The notes beneath the pieces were generated by a model. It had not been told where the DNA came from and ran no database searches. It was given only the letters and a program-made list of their open reading frames with translations. Positions 42,458 through 55,434 of a DNA stretch of 64,000 nucleotides are shown piece after piece (positions within the stretch are counted from its first letter, which is position 1; the number at the start of each line of letters is the position of its first letter). This stretch comes from UBA6522 sp963664945 (lineage in GTDB: Bacteria > Pseudomonadota > Gammaproteobacteria > Steroidobacterales > Rariloculaceae), in NCBI GenBank assembly GCA_963664945.1, contig OY761822.1, forward strand, positions 2,356,001-2,420,000. Reading direction: 5' to 3'. A program made the position numbers and the translations under genes.

Positions 42458-43834
42458 ATGATCGAGGTGCTTCTTGCGATTGCGGCGTTTATCGTCACGA
42501 TCGGCATACTGGTGACGTTCCACGAGTACGGTCACTTCATCGTGGCGCGCCGCCTGGGTTTCAAGGTCCTTCGATTCTCGGTCGGATTCGGCAAGCCGCT
42601 GTATCGATGGACGGGACGTACCCCCTCGGGCGCCTCCGTTCCCGGCGCGCCGGACCCCGCGCCGACCGAATACTGGATCTCGGGCATTCCGCTTGGCGGC
42701 TACGTGAAACTGCTGGACGAACGGGAGGGGCCCGTGCCCGCGGCCGAGCGGCACATGGCCTTCAATCGGCGCCCGATTCCGCACCGCATTGCGGTTCTGG
42801 CCGCCGGTCCGGGATTCAACTTCGTGTTCGCGATCATGGCGTACTGGCTCATGTTCGTGACCGGCGTGCCCAGCCTGAAGGCCTTTGTCGGCGATGTTGC
42901 GCCCGATTCCACGGCGGCGCACGCGGGGTTGGTGGAGTACGACGAGATACTGACTGTCGGTGGCCGCCCCACGCCCACGCTGGAAGCCGTCACGCTGGCG
43001 ACCCTCGACGAGTTGCTGAGCGACGGGCGGATCGACATGACCGTCCTTGGCATGGACGGCCGGGCCAGGGCGGTGGAACTGGATGTGCGCGGGCGCGAAG
43101 CGGAGTTGACCGAACCGGAGGCCCTGTGGGACGGCCTGGGGTTCTCCCCCGGGCTGCTGCCTCCGGTGATCGGCGAAGTCACGGTCGACGGCCCCGCGGA
43201 ACGCGCCGGTTTTCTTCGGGGCGACCGGCTGCTGAGCGCGGAAGGCGAGCCCATCGGCGATTGGGGGGCGTGGGTGGAATTCATTCGCGCGCGACCCGAT
43301 ACGACCGTATCCGTGCGCGTCCAGCGCGATGGCCGAGAACGGCGGCTGACGCTGGCGATCGGCAGCCTGGAACAGGAAGGGCAGGCGATCGGGCGCATCG
43401 GGGCCGGCGCCGACCTGTATGTGGAGCAGCGCTACGGCGTATTCGAATCCGTTCCACGCGGCATCGCAAGAACCTGGGAGATGGGCGCGCTGACCTTGCG
43501 GATGCTCGGGCGCATGGTCGTTGGCGACGTCTCCGTGCGCAACATCAGCGGACCGCTGACCATCGCCGCATTCGCGGGCGACAGCGCCCGCGCCGGGCTT
43601 ACCGCGATCCTGGGCTTTCTGGCCATCGTCAGCATCAGCCTGGGTATCCTCAACCTGCTGCCCGTGCCGCTGCTGGATGGAGGGCAGATCGTCTACCAGG
43701 TCGTCGAATGGATCAAGGGATCGCCGGTCTCCGAGCGCTCGTTGCTCGTTGGCCAGCAACTGGGATTGGTAATGCTCTTCGTGTTGATGAGTTTTGCCTT
43801 CTATAATGACCTGTCCAGGATATTCGGTTCATGA
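42458..43834 (+). CDS. rseP: Site-2 protease RseP
   Basis: A 458-residue inner-membrane zinc metalloprotease. The active site is TFHEYGHFIVARRLG (HExxH), with the distal aspartate in NLLPVPLLDGGQIVY, and two PDZ domains between (around residues 125-210 and 225-305). RseP performs the second cut of the anti-sigma factor RseA in the sigma-E envelope stress response and clears signal-peptide remnants. ATG 42458 follows GGGGGTGAG. A 148-base gap precedes it, where dxr would be expected, and its end overlaps bamA by 4 bases. Confidence 0.95.
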   Translation: MIEVLLAIAAFIVTIGILVTFHEYGHFIVARRLGFKVLRFSVGFGKPLYRWTGRTPSGASVPGAPDPAPTEYWISGIPLGGYVKLLDEREGPVPAAERHMAFNRRPIPHRIAVLAAGPGFNFVFAIMAYWLMFVTGVPSLKAFVGDVAPDSTAAHAGLVEYDEILTVGGRPTPTLEAVTLATLDELLSDGRIDMTVLGMDGRARAVELDVRGREAELTEPEALWDGLGFSPGLLPPVIGEVTVDGPAERAGFLRGDRLLSAEGEPIGDWGAWVEFIRARPDTTVSVRVQRDGRERRLTLAIGSLEQEGQAIGRIGAGADLYVEQRYGVFESVPRGIARTWEMGALTLRMLGRMVVGDVSVRNISGPLTIAAFAGDSARAGLTAILGFLAIVSISLGILNLLPVPLLDGGQIVYQVVEWIKGSPVSERSLLVGQQLGLVMLFVLMSFAFYNDLSRIFGS

Positions 43835-46239
43835 ACACGTTGAACGTCTTCGGTTTGAGAACGGCGGCGCGACTATGCGCCGCCGCGGTGCTGTTTCTGG
43901 CGCTCGGCCGCGCGGGGGGCCAGACGTTCGACTCATGGGTGGTGCGCAACTTCGAGGTCGAGGGCGCGCAACGGATTTCCACGGGCACGATCTACAACTA
44001 CCTGCCGCTGAACATCGGCGATACCGTCACCGGGCAGCGCGTTCAGGAGTCCATCCGGGCGTTGTACTCGACGGGATTCTTCCGGGACGTGGAGTTCCGC
44101 CGCGACGCCGATACGCTGGTCATCGCGGTGCTTGAGAGGCCCTCGATCGAGGAGTTCACCATAGAGGGGAACGACGAGATCAAGACGGAAGACCTTGAGG
44201 AATCGCTCCGCCAGGTCGGATTGACCCGGGGCAAGGTGTTCGACCGGTCGGTGCTGGAGGAAGTCAGGCAGTTTCTGCTGGAGCAGTACTACAGCCGGGG
44301 CCGCTACGGCGTCAGCGTTGAGACGCCCGTGGAGGATATCGGCGACAACCGGGTTCGAGTCGGAATCGAGATCGAAGAGGGCGCCCGCGCCAAGATCCGT
44401 CAGATCAACCTCGTCGGCAACACCAGTTTCACCGACAGGGAAATACTGGGGGATTTCGAACTCAGCACCGGGAACTGGCTGTCGTTCATCAGAAACGACG
44501 ACCGCTATTCCAGGGAGGCGCTGGAGGGCGACCTGGAATCGCTGCGCTCCTTCTACATGGACCGAGGTTTCGCCGACTTCCGCTGGGAGAGCATCCAGGT
44601 CGCCATATCGCCGGACAAGCAGGACATCTTCGTCACCGTCAACATCACCGAGGGTGACCGCTACACGATTTCCGACGTCCAGTTGGCCGGCGACCTCGTG
44701 GTGCCCGAGCAGGAACTCAGGAGGCTGATCTTCGCCCAGCCCGGTCAAATATTCTCCCAGCAGGTGATTGCGCTCAGCGAGGAGTACCTGACACAACGCC
44801 TCGGCCGGGACGGGTACGGGTTCGCCCAGGTTCAGGCGGTGCCCGAATTGGACGAGGAGTCCAAGGAAGTTTCGATCACCTTCTTCGTCGACCCCCGCAA
44901 CCGCGTCTACGTGCGCCGCATCAATTTCAACGGCGCCGACAGCGTCAACGACGAGGTATTTCGCCGCGAGATGCGCCAGCTGGAAGGCGCCTATCTTTCC
45001 AACGCCGCGCTGGAGCGATCGAAGATTCGCCTGCAGCGGCTGGCCTACATCGAGTCGGTGGAGTTTGAAACCGTCGGCGTACCCGGCTCGCCGGACCTGG
45101 TGGACATCAATTTTGCGGTCGAGGAAGGGTTGCCCGGGCAATTCGGCGGCGGCATCGGGTATTCGGAGTACTACGGGCTTCAGCTCAACGGAAACTTCGT
45201 CCACTCGAATTTCATGGGCACCGGCAACCGTGTCGGAGTGGATCTGAGCGGCGGCGAATTCTTCAAGGTCTACAGCCTGAACTTCACCGACCCGTACCGA
45301 ACCATCGACGAGTTGTCCCGCACCTTGTCGCTCTCGTACCGGGACATCAGGCAGTTCACTTCGGCCACGTCGGACTTCTCCACGCAGACCATCACCGCCG
45401 GCGCGGACTGGTCCTACCCGGTGACCGAGATGCAATACCTGCGCTTCGGGCTCTCCGCGTCCCGGGCCCAGATGGTGACCGGCTTCTACAGCTCCCAGCA
45501 AGCCAGCGAGTGGGTTCGCAATCACGGCAATCCCTTTTCCATCGACGGCGGGCAAAACTTCGGAACGACGGTGGAAACCCTCGATGTCGCCCTTGGCTGG
45601 TCGTTCGATTCCCGAAACCGTTTCATCTTTCCCACCCGCGGGCTGCGGGTGGGCGCCAATCTGAGCGCCTCGATCCCGGGCAGCGAGGTCGAGTACTACA
45701 TCGCCTCGCTGGACTATACCCAGTACGTCCCGCTGTTCGGCGCGTGGATGCTCAAGCTCAACTCCGAGATGGCGCTGGGCGAGCCCTACGGCGAAGAAAC
45801 GCTGGCGCTGCCGCCGTACCGCTATTTCTACGGCGGCGGTCCGGGAACGGTCCGGGGCTACAGGGAAAGCTGGCTCGGGCCGCGTGACTCGCTTTCCAAT
45901 CCCCACGGCGGCAACCTGTTGATCGCCAACCAGTTCGAACTGGTTTTCCCGTTGCCGGAGCGGTTCGCGACCTCGGCCCGCGCTGCGCTGTTCTACGATG
46001 TCGGCAACGTATTTCACACCGGCGGCGTTACTTTCTACGACCGCCTGGGGGACGAGGTCAGCTACGCCTTCGACGCGGAGCGGCTCAAACATTCGGTTGG
46101 AATCGCTGTAGAATGGCTGGCGCCGCTGGGGCTGCTGAGATTCAGCTACGGGCTGCCGCTGAACGCCGACGAGGAAACGGACAGGTTCTGGGGCGACCGT
46201 ACGGAGGAATTCCAGTTCACGGTCGGCAACGCGTTCTAG
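43831..46239 (+). CDS. bamA: Outer-membrane protein assembly factor BamA
   Basis: An 802-residue Omp85 protein with a signal peptide (LRTAARLCAAAVLFLALGRAGG), five POTRA domains to about residue 420 (each with a GN/GD-type strand such as IEGNDEIKTEDL and INLVGNTSFTDREIL) and a 16-strand barrel with VRGYRESWLGPRD, the lid-lock segment of the family, and a final FTVGNAF terminal phenylalanine. It folds and inserts outer-membrane proteins. The length matches Escherichia coli BamA (810). Skp follows by 22 bases. Confidence 0.96.
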   Translation: MNTLNVFGLRTAARLCAAAVLFLALGRAGGQTFDSWVVRNFEVEGAQRISTGTIYNYLPLNIGDTVTGQRVQESIRALYSTGFFRDVEFRRDADTLVIAVLERPSIEEFTIEGNDEIKTEDLEESLRQVGLTRGKVFDRSVLEEVRQFLLEQYYSRGRYGVSVETPVEDIGDNRVRVGIEIEEGARAKIRQINLVGNTSFTDREILGDFELSTGNWLSFIRNDDRYSREALEGDLESLRSFYMDRGFADFRWESIQVAISPDKQDIFVTVNITEGDRYTISDVQLAGDLVVPEQELRRLIFAQPGQIFSQQVIALSEEYLTQRLGRDGYGFAQVQAVPELDEESKEVSITFFVDPRNRVYVRRINFNGADSVNDEVFRREMRQLEGAYLSNAALERSKIRLQRLAYIESVEFETVGVPGSPDLVDINFAVEEGLPGQFGGGIGYSEYYGLQLNGNFVHSNFMGTGNRVGVDLSGGEFFKVYSLNFTDPYRTIDELSRTLSLSYRDIRQFTSATSDFSTQTITAGADWSYPVTEMQYLRFGLSASRAQMVTGFYSSQQASEWVRNHGNPFSIDGGQNFGTTVETLDVALGWSFDSRNRFIFPTRGLRVGANLSASIPGSEVEYYIASLDYTQYVPLFGAWMLKLNSEMALGEPYGEETLALPPYRYFYGGGPGTVRGYRESWLGPRDSLSNPHGGNLLIANQFELVFPLPERFATSARAALFYDVGNVFHTGGVTFYDRLGDEVSYAFDAERLKHSVGIAVEWLAPLGLLRFSYGLPLNADEETDRFWGDRTEEFQFTVGNAF

Positions 46240-46261
46240 CTAGATTGGGAACGGGGAATTC

Positions 46262-46816
46262 ATGAGGATGAGGATGGCATCGTTTGCAAGGGCCCGGATG
46301 GGCTTGCCGCTCGCCGCGCTCCTGGCGGGCGCGTCGGCGTTCGCACAGACGGAGGGGCTCCGGATCGGCGCGGTGGATTTCGGACGGCTGATAGACCAGT
46401 CGCCGCAGGCTCGTTTGGCGACCGAGTCCCTGCAGGAGGAATTTGCGCCGCGTCAGCGCGAGATTGCCGCCTTGCAGCGCTCGCTGCAGGACAAACAGGA
46501 AACCTACCAGCGCGACAGCGCGATCATGGGCGAGACGGAGCGCATCAATCTGGAGCGGGAGATTGCCGATGAGCAGCGCGACATGCAGCGTGAACAAACC
46601 GCATTCATCGAAGACATGGACATTCGGCGCAACGCGGAACTGAGTCGGGTGCAGAACGCGCTGATTCAGGAAGTGCAAATCTATTCCCGCGCTGCCGGCT
46701 ACGATCTGGTCGTCGCCAATCCCCTCTATTACGGCAGCGCCGTGGATATTACGGAGGAAGTGTTGCGCAGGCTGGAGGCCGACTTCGCCGCCGGGGAACC
46801 GGGAGTGGCTGAATAA
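46262..46816 (+). CDS. skp: Periplasmic chaperone Skp (OmpH family)
   Basis: A 184-residue protein with a signal peptide ending SAFAQT and a mature part beginning RIGAVDFGRLIDQSPQARLATESLQEEFAPRQREIAALQ, the strand-helix start of Skp. A long coiled-coil tentacle region (about residues 65-140) and a closing strand YDLVVANPLYYGSAVDITEEVLRRL follow. Skp trimers hold unfolded outer-membrane proteins for BamA. It is somewhat longer than the 161-residue Escherichia coli form. Confidence 0.93.
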   Translation: MRMRMASFARARMGLPLAALLAGASAFAQTEGLRIGAVDFGRLIDQSPQARLATESLQEEFAPRQREIAALQRSLQDKQETYQRDSAIMGETERINLEREIADEQRDMQREQTAFIEDMDIRRNAELSRVQNALIQEVQIYSRAAGYDLVVANPLYYGSAVDITEEVLRRLEADFAAGEPGVAE

Positions 46817-46938
46817 ATTCCGCGGCGGACCAATCCGGTGCGCCGCAACGACGCGTCGCGACGCTGGCTGAACTCGCGGAACGGTTTGGTTGCGAGGTCT
46901 GCGGCGACCCCAAACGGCCGATTCGCGCGGTAGGGACG

Positions 46939-47880
46939 TTGTCCGGCGCCTCCGGCGCCGCGATCGGCTTTCTCGCCAATCCCGCCTACCGGCGCCACCT
47001 GGCCGAAACCCGGGCGGGCGCGGTCATTCTCGAACGGCGCTTCGCCGACGAATGTCCCGTGCCCGCGCTGATTGCCGCCAACCCCTATTCGGTGTACGCG
47101 CGGGTGGCGCAGTTGTTTCATCCGTCACCGCCGGCCGAGCCGGGCATACACCCGCGCGCGAGCGTTCACGGGCGGGCCCGCGTAGCCGGTTCGGCCCAGG
47201 TGTGCGCTCACGCCGTCGTGGGCCGCGGCGCAAGACTGGGCGATTCGGTGGTGATCGGCGAGGGCTCGGTGGTGGGCCCCGGGGTGTCCGTCGGCGACGG
47301 CACCCGGCTCGCGCCGAGGGTCGTGCTCATGGATGGCGTCCGGGTCGGCGCGCGCTGCCGGCTCCACTCCGGCGCCGTTGTCGGCGGTGACGGATTCGGG
47401 TTCGCCAGGGAAGATCCGGGGTGGGTCAAGGTCCCGCAAATCGGCGGCGTGGTCATTGGCGACGACGTGGAAATCGGAGCCAACACCACCATCGATCGAG
47501 GGGCGATCGACGATACCGTCATCGAGAATGGCGTAAAGCTGGACAACCATGTGCAGATCGCCCATAACGCCCGCATCGGGGCGCACACGGTCATGGCCGC
47601 ATTCTCCGGGGTGGCGGGCAGCACACAGGTCGGGGCCAGATGCCGGTTCGGAGGCGCCGTCGCGGTGGTCGGGCACCTGACAATCTGCGACGACGCGGTG
47701 TTCACTTTCCGTACGGCCGTACTCAAGTCGGTCACCAGGCCCGGCACCTATTCCGGGACGCTGGGCGCCGAAGAAGCCGGTCTCTGGCGGCGTAACGCGG
47801 CGCGATTCCGGGCGCTGGACGAAACCGTGCGGCAACTGCGGGCGAACACCGGGCCTCGCCGGAGAAAGAGCGGTGACTGA
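46939..47880 (+). CDS. lpxD: UDP-3-O-acylglucosamine N-acyltransferase LpxD (5' end uncertain)
   Basis: The enzyme adds the second acyl chain to UDP-acyl-GlcN in lipid A synthesis. Hexapeptide repeats and the active-site DNHVQIAHNARIGAHTVMAAFSGVAGST and VGHLTICDDAVFT are clear. From the TTG at 46939 there are 313 residues, but family sequence continues upstream in frame (TLAELAERFGCEVCGDPKRPIRAVG) to about 46855, with an in-frame stop at 46810. No ATG, GTG or TTG occurs between, only CTG at 46864 and ATA at 46813. Either a rare start codon is used or the region has an error. It overlaps fabZ by 8 bases. Confidence 0.88.
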   Translation: MSGASGAAIGFLANPAYRRHLAETRAGAVILERRFADECPVPALIAANPYSVYARVAQLFHPSPPAEPGIHPRASVHGRARVAGSAQVCAHAVVGRGARLGDSVVIGEGSVVGPGVSVGDGTRLAPRVVLMDGVRVGARCRLHSGAVVGGDGFGFAREDPGWVKVPQIGGVVIGDDVEIGANTTIDRGAIDDTVIENGVKLDNHVQIAHNARIGAHTVMAAFSGVAGSTQVGARCRFGGAVAVVGHLTICDDAVFTFRTAVLKSVTRPGTYSGTLGAEEAGLWRRNAARFRALDETVRQLRANTGPRRRKSGD

Positions 47881-48325
47881 GCGCTATCGCATCGATGTGG
47901 AAGGCATCATGGAGCGCATTCCGCATCGCTACCCGTTTCTGTTGCTCGACGGAATCCTTGACGTCAGTCCGGGCGAATCCATCACCGCCGTCAAGAACGT
48001 TTCGTTCAACGAACCCTGGTTTCAGGGCCATTTCCCGGGGCACCCGGTGATGCCCGGGGTACTGATCGTGGAAACCATGGCACAGGCCGGGGGCGTGCTC
48101 ATCTGGGAAAGCGTCCCGCCGGGAGAGCGCGATTTCACGCTCTACCTTGCCGGCGTCGAAAAGACCCGCTTCAGGCAGCCCGTGCGTCCGGGCGACCGGC
48201 TGGTGGTCACCGCGACGCTGGCATCGCGGCGACGGAATTTCTGGCGCTTCCATGCTGTCGCCGAGGTCCAAGGGCGGCGGGTGGCGAGTTCCGAATTCGT
48301 GCAGACGCCGGGGCGGGTCCGGTGA
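47873..48325 (+). CDS. fabZ: 3-hydroxyacyl-[ACP] dehydratase FabZ
   Basis: A 150-residue hotdog-fold dehydratase of fatty-acid elongation. IMERIPHRYPFLLLDGI opens the family; NEPWFQGHFPGHPVMPGVLIVETMAQAGG carries the catalytic histidine and glutamate. It draws on the same 3-hydroxyacyl-ACP as LpxA and LpxD, so its place between them balances lipid A and phospholipid synthesis. A GTG start overlaps the lpxD end by 8 bases; its own end overlaps lpxA by 4. Confidence 0.96.
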   Translation: MTERYRIDVEGIMERIPHRYPFLLLDGILDVSPGESITAVKNVSFNEPWFQGHFPGHPVMPGVLIVETMAQAGGVLIWESVPPGERDFTLYLAGVEKTRFRQPVRPGDRLVVTATLASRRRNFWRFHAVAEVQGRRVASSEFVQTPGRVR

Positions 48326-49092
48326 TCGATGCTCGCGCCGTCGTTTCCGACCGGGTGCATCTGCACCGGGATGTGACGGTCGGCCCGTACAGCATCATCG
48401 GCCCGGACGTGGAGATCGGCCCGGGTACGCGGGTCGAGTCGCACGTCGTATTGAAGGGGCCCTGTGTCATCGGCAAGGACAATCGCATCTTTCAGTTCGC
48501 GTCCATCGGCGGCGATCCCCAGGACAAGAAATACGCCGGCGAAGTCACGGAGCTGGTCATCGGCGACCGCAACACCATTCGGGAATACTGCACGATCAAT
48601 CGCGGCACGGTTCAGGGCGGCGGGACGACCAGGGTGGGCGACGACAACTGGATCATGGCCTATGTGCACATTGCGCACGACTGCATGGTGGGCAACCAGA
48701 CCGTGCTGGCCAACAACACGACCCTGGCCGGGCACGTCCATGTCGGCGATTGGGCGGTACTCGGCGGCTTCACGGCCGTGCACCAGCACTGCCGCATCGG
48801 CGCCCACGCGCTGACCGGTATCTTCACCGCGGTGACCAAGGACATTCCCGCCTACGTCACGGCCGCCGGCAGGCCGGCCGTGCCCCGCGGAATCAACGCC
48901 GAAGGGCTCCGGCGGCGCGGGTTCGATGCCGCCGGGGTCGGCCGCGTGCGCGCGGCCTATCGGACGATTTACCGCCAGGGACTCAAGCTGGACGACGCGC
49001 TCGATATTCTCCGCCGGCGGGCCGAATCGGAAGAAGAGGTTCGCGTCCTGCTCGATTCCGTCGCTCACAGTTCCCGTGGCCTCATTCGTTAG
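48322..49092 (+). CDS. lpxA: UDP-N-acetylglucosamine acyltransferase LpxA
   Basis: A 256-residue left-handed beta-helix trimer, the first enzyme of lipid A synthesis. Repeats such as VHLHRDVTVGPYSIIGPDVEIG, the EYCTINRGT loop, and NWIMAYVHIAHDCMVGN containing the catalytic histidine, plus GGFTAVHQHCRIGAHA, are all present. Length is near the usual 260. The C-terminal helices start about residue 190. It is coupled to fabZ by a 4-base overlap and lpxB follows 6 bases later. Confidence 0.96.
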   Translation: MIDARAVVSDRVHLHRDVTVGPYSIIGPDVEIGPGTRVESHVVLKGPCVIGKDNRIFQFASIGGDPQDKKYAGEVTELVIGDRNTIREYCTINRGTVQGGGTTRVGDDNWIMAYVHIAHDCMVGNQTVLANNTTLAGHVHVGDWAVLGGFTAVHQHCRIGAHALTGIFTAVTKDIPAYVTAAGRPAVPRGINAEGLRRRGFDAAGVGRVRAAYRTIYRQGLKLDDALDILRRRAESEEEVRVLLDSVAHSSRGLIR

Positions 49093-49098
49093 CGGCCA

Positions 49099-50268
49099 GT
49101 GGCAGCGATTCACCGGATCGGGTTGGTGGCGGGCGAGGCCTCCGGCGATACGCTGGGCGGCGGACTGATAAACGCACTCCGGAAAAGGTTGCCGGATGCG
49201 CGGTTCATGGGCGTGGCCGGCCCGCGGATGATCGCCGCGGGATGCGAGCCCTGGTATCGCGCCGAGGAGCTTTCGGTCATGGGGTTCGCCGAAGTGCTGC
49301 GGCACCTGCCGCGCTTGGTCCGGCTGCGCGGGGACCTGAAGCGTCGTTTCCTGGCCGCGGGCCTGGATGTTCTCGTCGGCATCGATTCGCCGGATTTCAA
49401 CTTGCCGCTCGAAGCGGCGCTCAAGCGGGCCGGGGTGCCGGCCGTACAGTACGTCAGCCCGCAGGTCTGGGCCTGGCGGCAGTCCCGGGTGGCGGGCATC
49501 CGCAAGTCCGCGGACCGTATCCTGTGCCTGCTGCCGTTCGAGACCGGGTTCTACGAGGCCCGCGGGGTCGACGCGCGGTTCGTCGGCCATCCGCTGGCCG
49601 ACGAGGTGCCGATGGACAGCGACCGGGCCGAAGCGAGGTCCGCGCTGGGGCTTGATGTTGACAGGCCCTGCCTCGCGCTGTTGCCCGGCAGCCGTGGCCC
49701 GGAAATCGCGCGCCTGGCCCGTCCGTTCCTGGATACGGCCCGATGGATGCTGGCCAGGCGCCCCGAACTCCAGGTGGCCGCCGGACTGGCCAACGAAAGC
49801 ACCGCGGCCGCGTTCAGGCGGGAGGTTCGCGAGAGCCGGCTCGACCCGCCCCCGAGCGTCCATGTCGGCCGCGCCCGGCAGGCGATGGCCGCCGCCGACG
49901 TGGTGCTGACCGCATCGGGGACCGCCAGCCTGGAGACGATGCTCACCAAGCGGCCCATGGTGGTCGCCTATATCGTCTCCCCCGTCACCCATCGCCTGGT
50001 CAGCCTGATGGGCTTTCGCCAACTGGAACATTTTGCCTTGCCGAACCTGCTGGCCGGCCGGGGCGTCGTACCGGAATTTCTGCAGGACGATGTGCGGGCC
50101 GACGTGCTGGGTCCGGCACTGGAATCGTACCTTGACGGCGAGCGCGGACGCGGCAAGGATAGCGGCTGGTACGATGCGTTTCGGTCAATCCACGAGCGGT
50201 TGCGCCGCAACGCCAACGAGCGGGCCGCCGGCGCGGTAGTGGAACTCCTGAACAACAAGTCATCCTGA
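49099..50268 (+). CDS. lpxB: Lipid A disaccharide synthase LpxB
   Basis: A 389-residue glycosyltransferase (GT19) joining UDP-2,3-diacyl-GlcN and lipid X. Motifs: VAGEASGDTLGGGLINAL at the N-terminus, IDSPDFNLPLE, QYVSPQVWAWRQSRV, LPGSRGPEIARL and ASGTASLETMLTKRPMVVAY. It acts at the inner face of the cytoplasmic membrane. The GTG at 49099 sits close after lpxA. It uses the products of LpxD and LpxH; lpxH is not in the window. rnhB follows after 3 bases. Confidence 0.95.
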   Translation: MAAIHRIGLVAGEASGDTLGGGLINALRKRLPDARFMGVAGPRMIAAGCEPWYRAEELSVMGFAEVLRHLPRLVRLRGDLKRRFLAAGLDVLVGIDSPDFNLPLEAALKRAGVPAVQYVSPQVWAWRQSRVAGIRKSADRILCLLPFETGFYEARGVDARFVGHPLADEVPMDSDRAEARSALGLDVDRPCLALLPGSRGPEIARLARPFLDTARWMLARRPELQVAAGLANESTAAAFRREVRESRLDPPPSVHVGRARQAMAAADVVLTASGTASLETMLTKRPMVVAYIVSPVTHRLVSLMGFRQLEHFALPNLLAGRGVVPEFLQDDVRADVLGPALESYLDGERGRGKDSGWYDAFRSIHERLRRNANERAAGAVVELLNNKSS

Positions 50269-50271
50269 TCG

Positions 50272-50874
50272 ATGGGGCAGTTGCTTCCTGGTGGTAACGA
50301 AGTCGTGGCCGGCGTGGACGAAGCCGGCCGCGGGTGTCTTGCCGGCCCGGTCGTCGCCGCGGCGGTCGTCCTGCACCCCGACCGGCCCATTTCAGGGCTC
50401 AGGGACTCGAAGCTGTTGAGCCATTCCCGGCGCCGTCAGCTTGCCGAAGCGATCCGCCGGCGCGCCCGGGTGTTCGCGGTCGCCCTGGCGCCCCCCGGGG
50501 AAATCGACGACGTGAACATCCTGCAGGCGTCGTTGCGAGCGATGGAACGGGCCGTGCAGGGGCTGCGATTGCAACCGCACCTCGTCCAGGTGGATGGCAA
50601 CCAGGCGCCGCGCTTCAACGGCACCGGCGGGCCGGCGACCCAGACCGTGGTGGGCGGCGATCGGCTCGTGCCCGCCATCAGTGCCGCCTCGATCCTCGCC
50701 AAGGTCTACCGCGACAGGCTCATGGGCCTTTGGCACGTCCGGTATCCGGGTTACGGCTTCGACACCAACAAGGGCTATCCGACGCCGGTCCACCTGGCCG
50801 CGCTGGAGCGGATCGGCCCCTGTGCGATCCATCGGCGCAGTTTCGCGCCGGTGCGCCGCGCCGGCGCAGGCTGA
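50272..50874 (+). CDS. rnhB: Ribonuclease HII
   Basis: A 200-residue nuclease that removes ribonucleotides embedded in DNA. VAGVDEAGRGCLAGPVVAAAVVL carries the DEAGRG metal site; GLRDSKLLSHSRRRQL, the third aspartate in VQVDGNQAP and the final aspartate region AASILAKVYRDRLM complete it. The length equals the family norm. Its position between lpxB and dnaE is the usual gammaproteobacterial order. Confidence 0.96.
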   Translation: MGQLLPGGNEVVAGVDEAGRGCLAGPVVAAAVVLHPDRPISGLRDSKLLSHSRRRQLAEAIRRRARVFAVALAPPGEIDDVNILQASLRAMERAVQGLRLQPHLVQVDGNQAPRFNGTGGPATQTVVGGDRLVPAISAASILAKVYRDRLMGLWHVRYPGYGFDTNKGYPTPVHLAALERIGPCAIHRRSFAPVRRAGAG

Positions 50875-50918
50875 TCGGGTCCGTGACGCCGGGGAGCGGG
50901 CCGGATGACGCGCATGCC

Positions 50919-54413
<3,495 letters not shown>

Positions 54414-54474
54414 CGGGCGGTCGGTCGTTCGGGCCGACTTGTCACGATTCAAGCCTTGCGGGTATGGTCCGCCA

Positions 54475-55434
54475 ATGGACCTGAACTTCCTGGACTTTGA
54501 ACAGCCCATCGCCGAGCTCGAAGCGAAGATCGACGAGCTCAAGTTCGTGGGGGACGATTCGGAGTTCAACATCACCGAAGAGATCGCCCGGCTGCGCCGC
54601 GAGAGCGAGTCGCTGACGCGCAGGATTTTTTCCAACCTGTCGTCCTGGCAGGTCGCCAATCTCGCCCGGCATCCGCAGCGGCCATACACCATGGACTATG
54701 TTTCGCGGTGTTTTTCGGACTTTCAGGAACTTCACGGGGACCGGATGTATGCGGACGATCAGTCGCTCGTCGGCGGTCTCGCGCGCCTGGAAGGGCAGCC
54801 GGTGATGGTCATCGGTCATCAGAAGGGCCGGGACACGAAGGAGCGGATCCGGCGCAATTACGGAATGGCCAGCCCCGAAGGCTATCGCAAGGCGCTGAGG
54901 CTGATGCGCCTGGCCGAGAAGTTCTCCGTTCCCCTGGTGACATTCATCGATACGCCCGGGGCCTATCCGGGTGTGGGCGCGGAGGAGCGTGGCCAGAGCG
55001 AGGCGATCGCCCGCAACCTGCTGGTCATGGCCGGTCTTGAAGTGCCCATCGTGAGTATCGTCATCGGCGAGGGCGGTTCCGGCGGCGCGCTGGCCATCGG
55101 GGTGGCGGACCGCATTCTCATGCTCCAGTACGGGATCTACTCCGTGATTTCCCCGGAAGGCTGCGCGTCCATTCTCTGGAAGAACACCGAAAAGGCGGCG
55201 GCGGCGGCCGAAGCCATGGGCATCACCGCCGAGCGGTTGCAGAAGTTCGGGCTGATCGACGAGGTCGTTCCCGAGCCGCTGGGCGGCGCCCACCGCAACT
55301 ACCAAGCTACCGCGGAGGTGCTCAAGAACGCCCTGCTGCAGGCGCTCGACGACCTGCGGATTCTCTCGGTCGACGAGTTGATCGCGAAGCGGCGCAGCCG
55401 GCTTGCCAGCTATGGAATGTACAAGGAAGGTTGA
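54475..55434 (+). CDS. accA: Acetyl-CoA carboxylase carboxyltransferase alpha subunit
   Basis: A 319-residue protein, identical in length to Escherichia coli AccA. NFLDFEQPIAELEAKIDEL opens the family; RNYGMASPEGYRKALRLMRLAEKF, TFIDTPGAYPGVGAEERGQSEAIARNL and IGEGGSGGALAIGVADRILMLQYGIYSVISPEGCASILW form the crotonase-fold active site. With AccD it transfers the carboxyl group from biotin to acetyl-CoA, starting fatty-acid synthesis. Its stop overlaps the tilS TTG by 4 bases. Confidence 0.97.
   Translation: MDLNFLDFEQPIAELEAKIDELKFVGDDSEFNITEEIARLRRESESLTRRIFSNLSSWQVANLARHPQRPYTMDYVSRCFSDFQELHGDRMYADDQSLVGGLARLEGQPVMVIGHQKGRDTKERIRRNYGMASPEGYRKALRLMRLAEKFSVPLVTFIDTPGAYPGVGAEERGQSEAIARNLLVMAGLEVPIVSIVIGEGGSGGALAIGVADRILMLQYGIYSVISPEGCASILWKNTEKAAAAAEAMGITAERLQKFGLIDEVVPEPLGGAHRNYQATAEVLKNALLQALDDLRILSVDELIAKRRSRLASYGMYKEG

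Noticed and set aside
43933..46092. 719-codon minus-strand frame opposite bamA
   Set aside because: Shadow of BamA, with low-complexity glutamate/arginine/valine composition and no homology.
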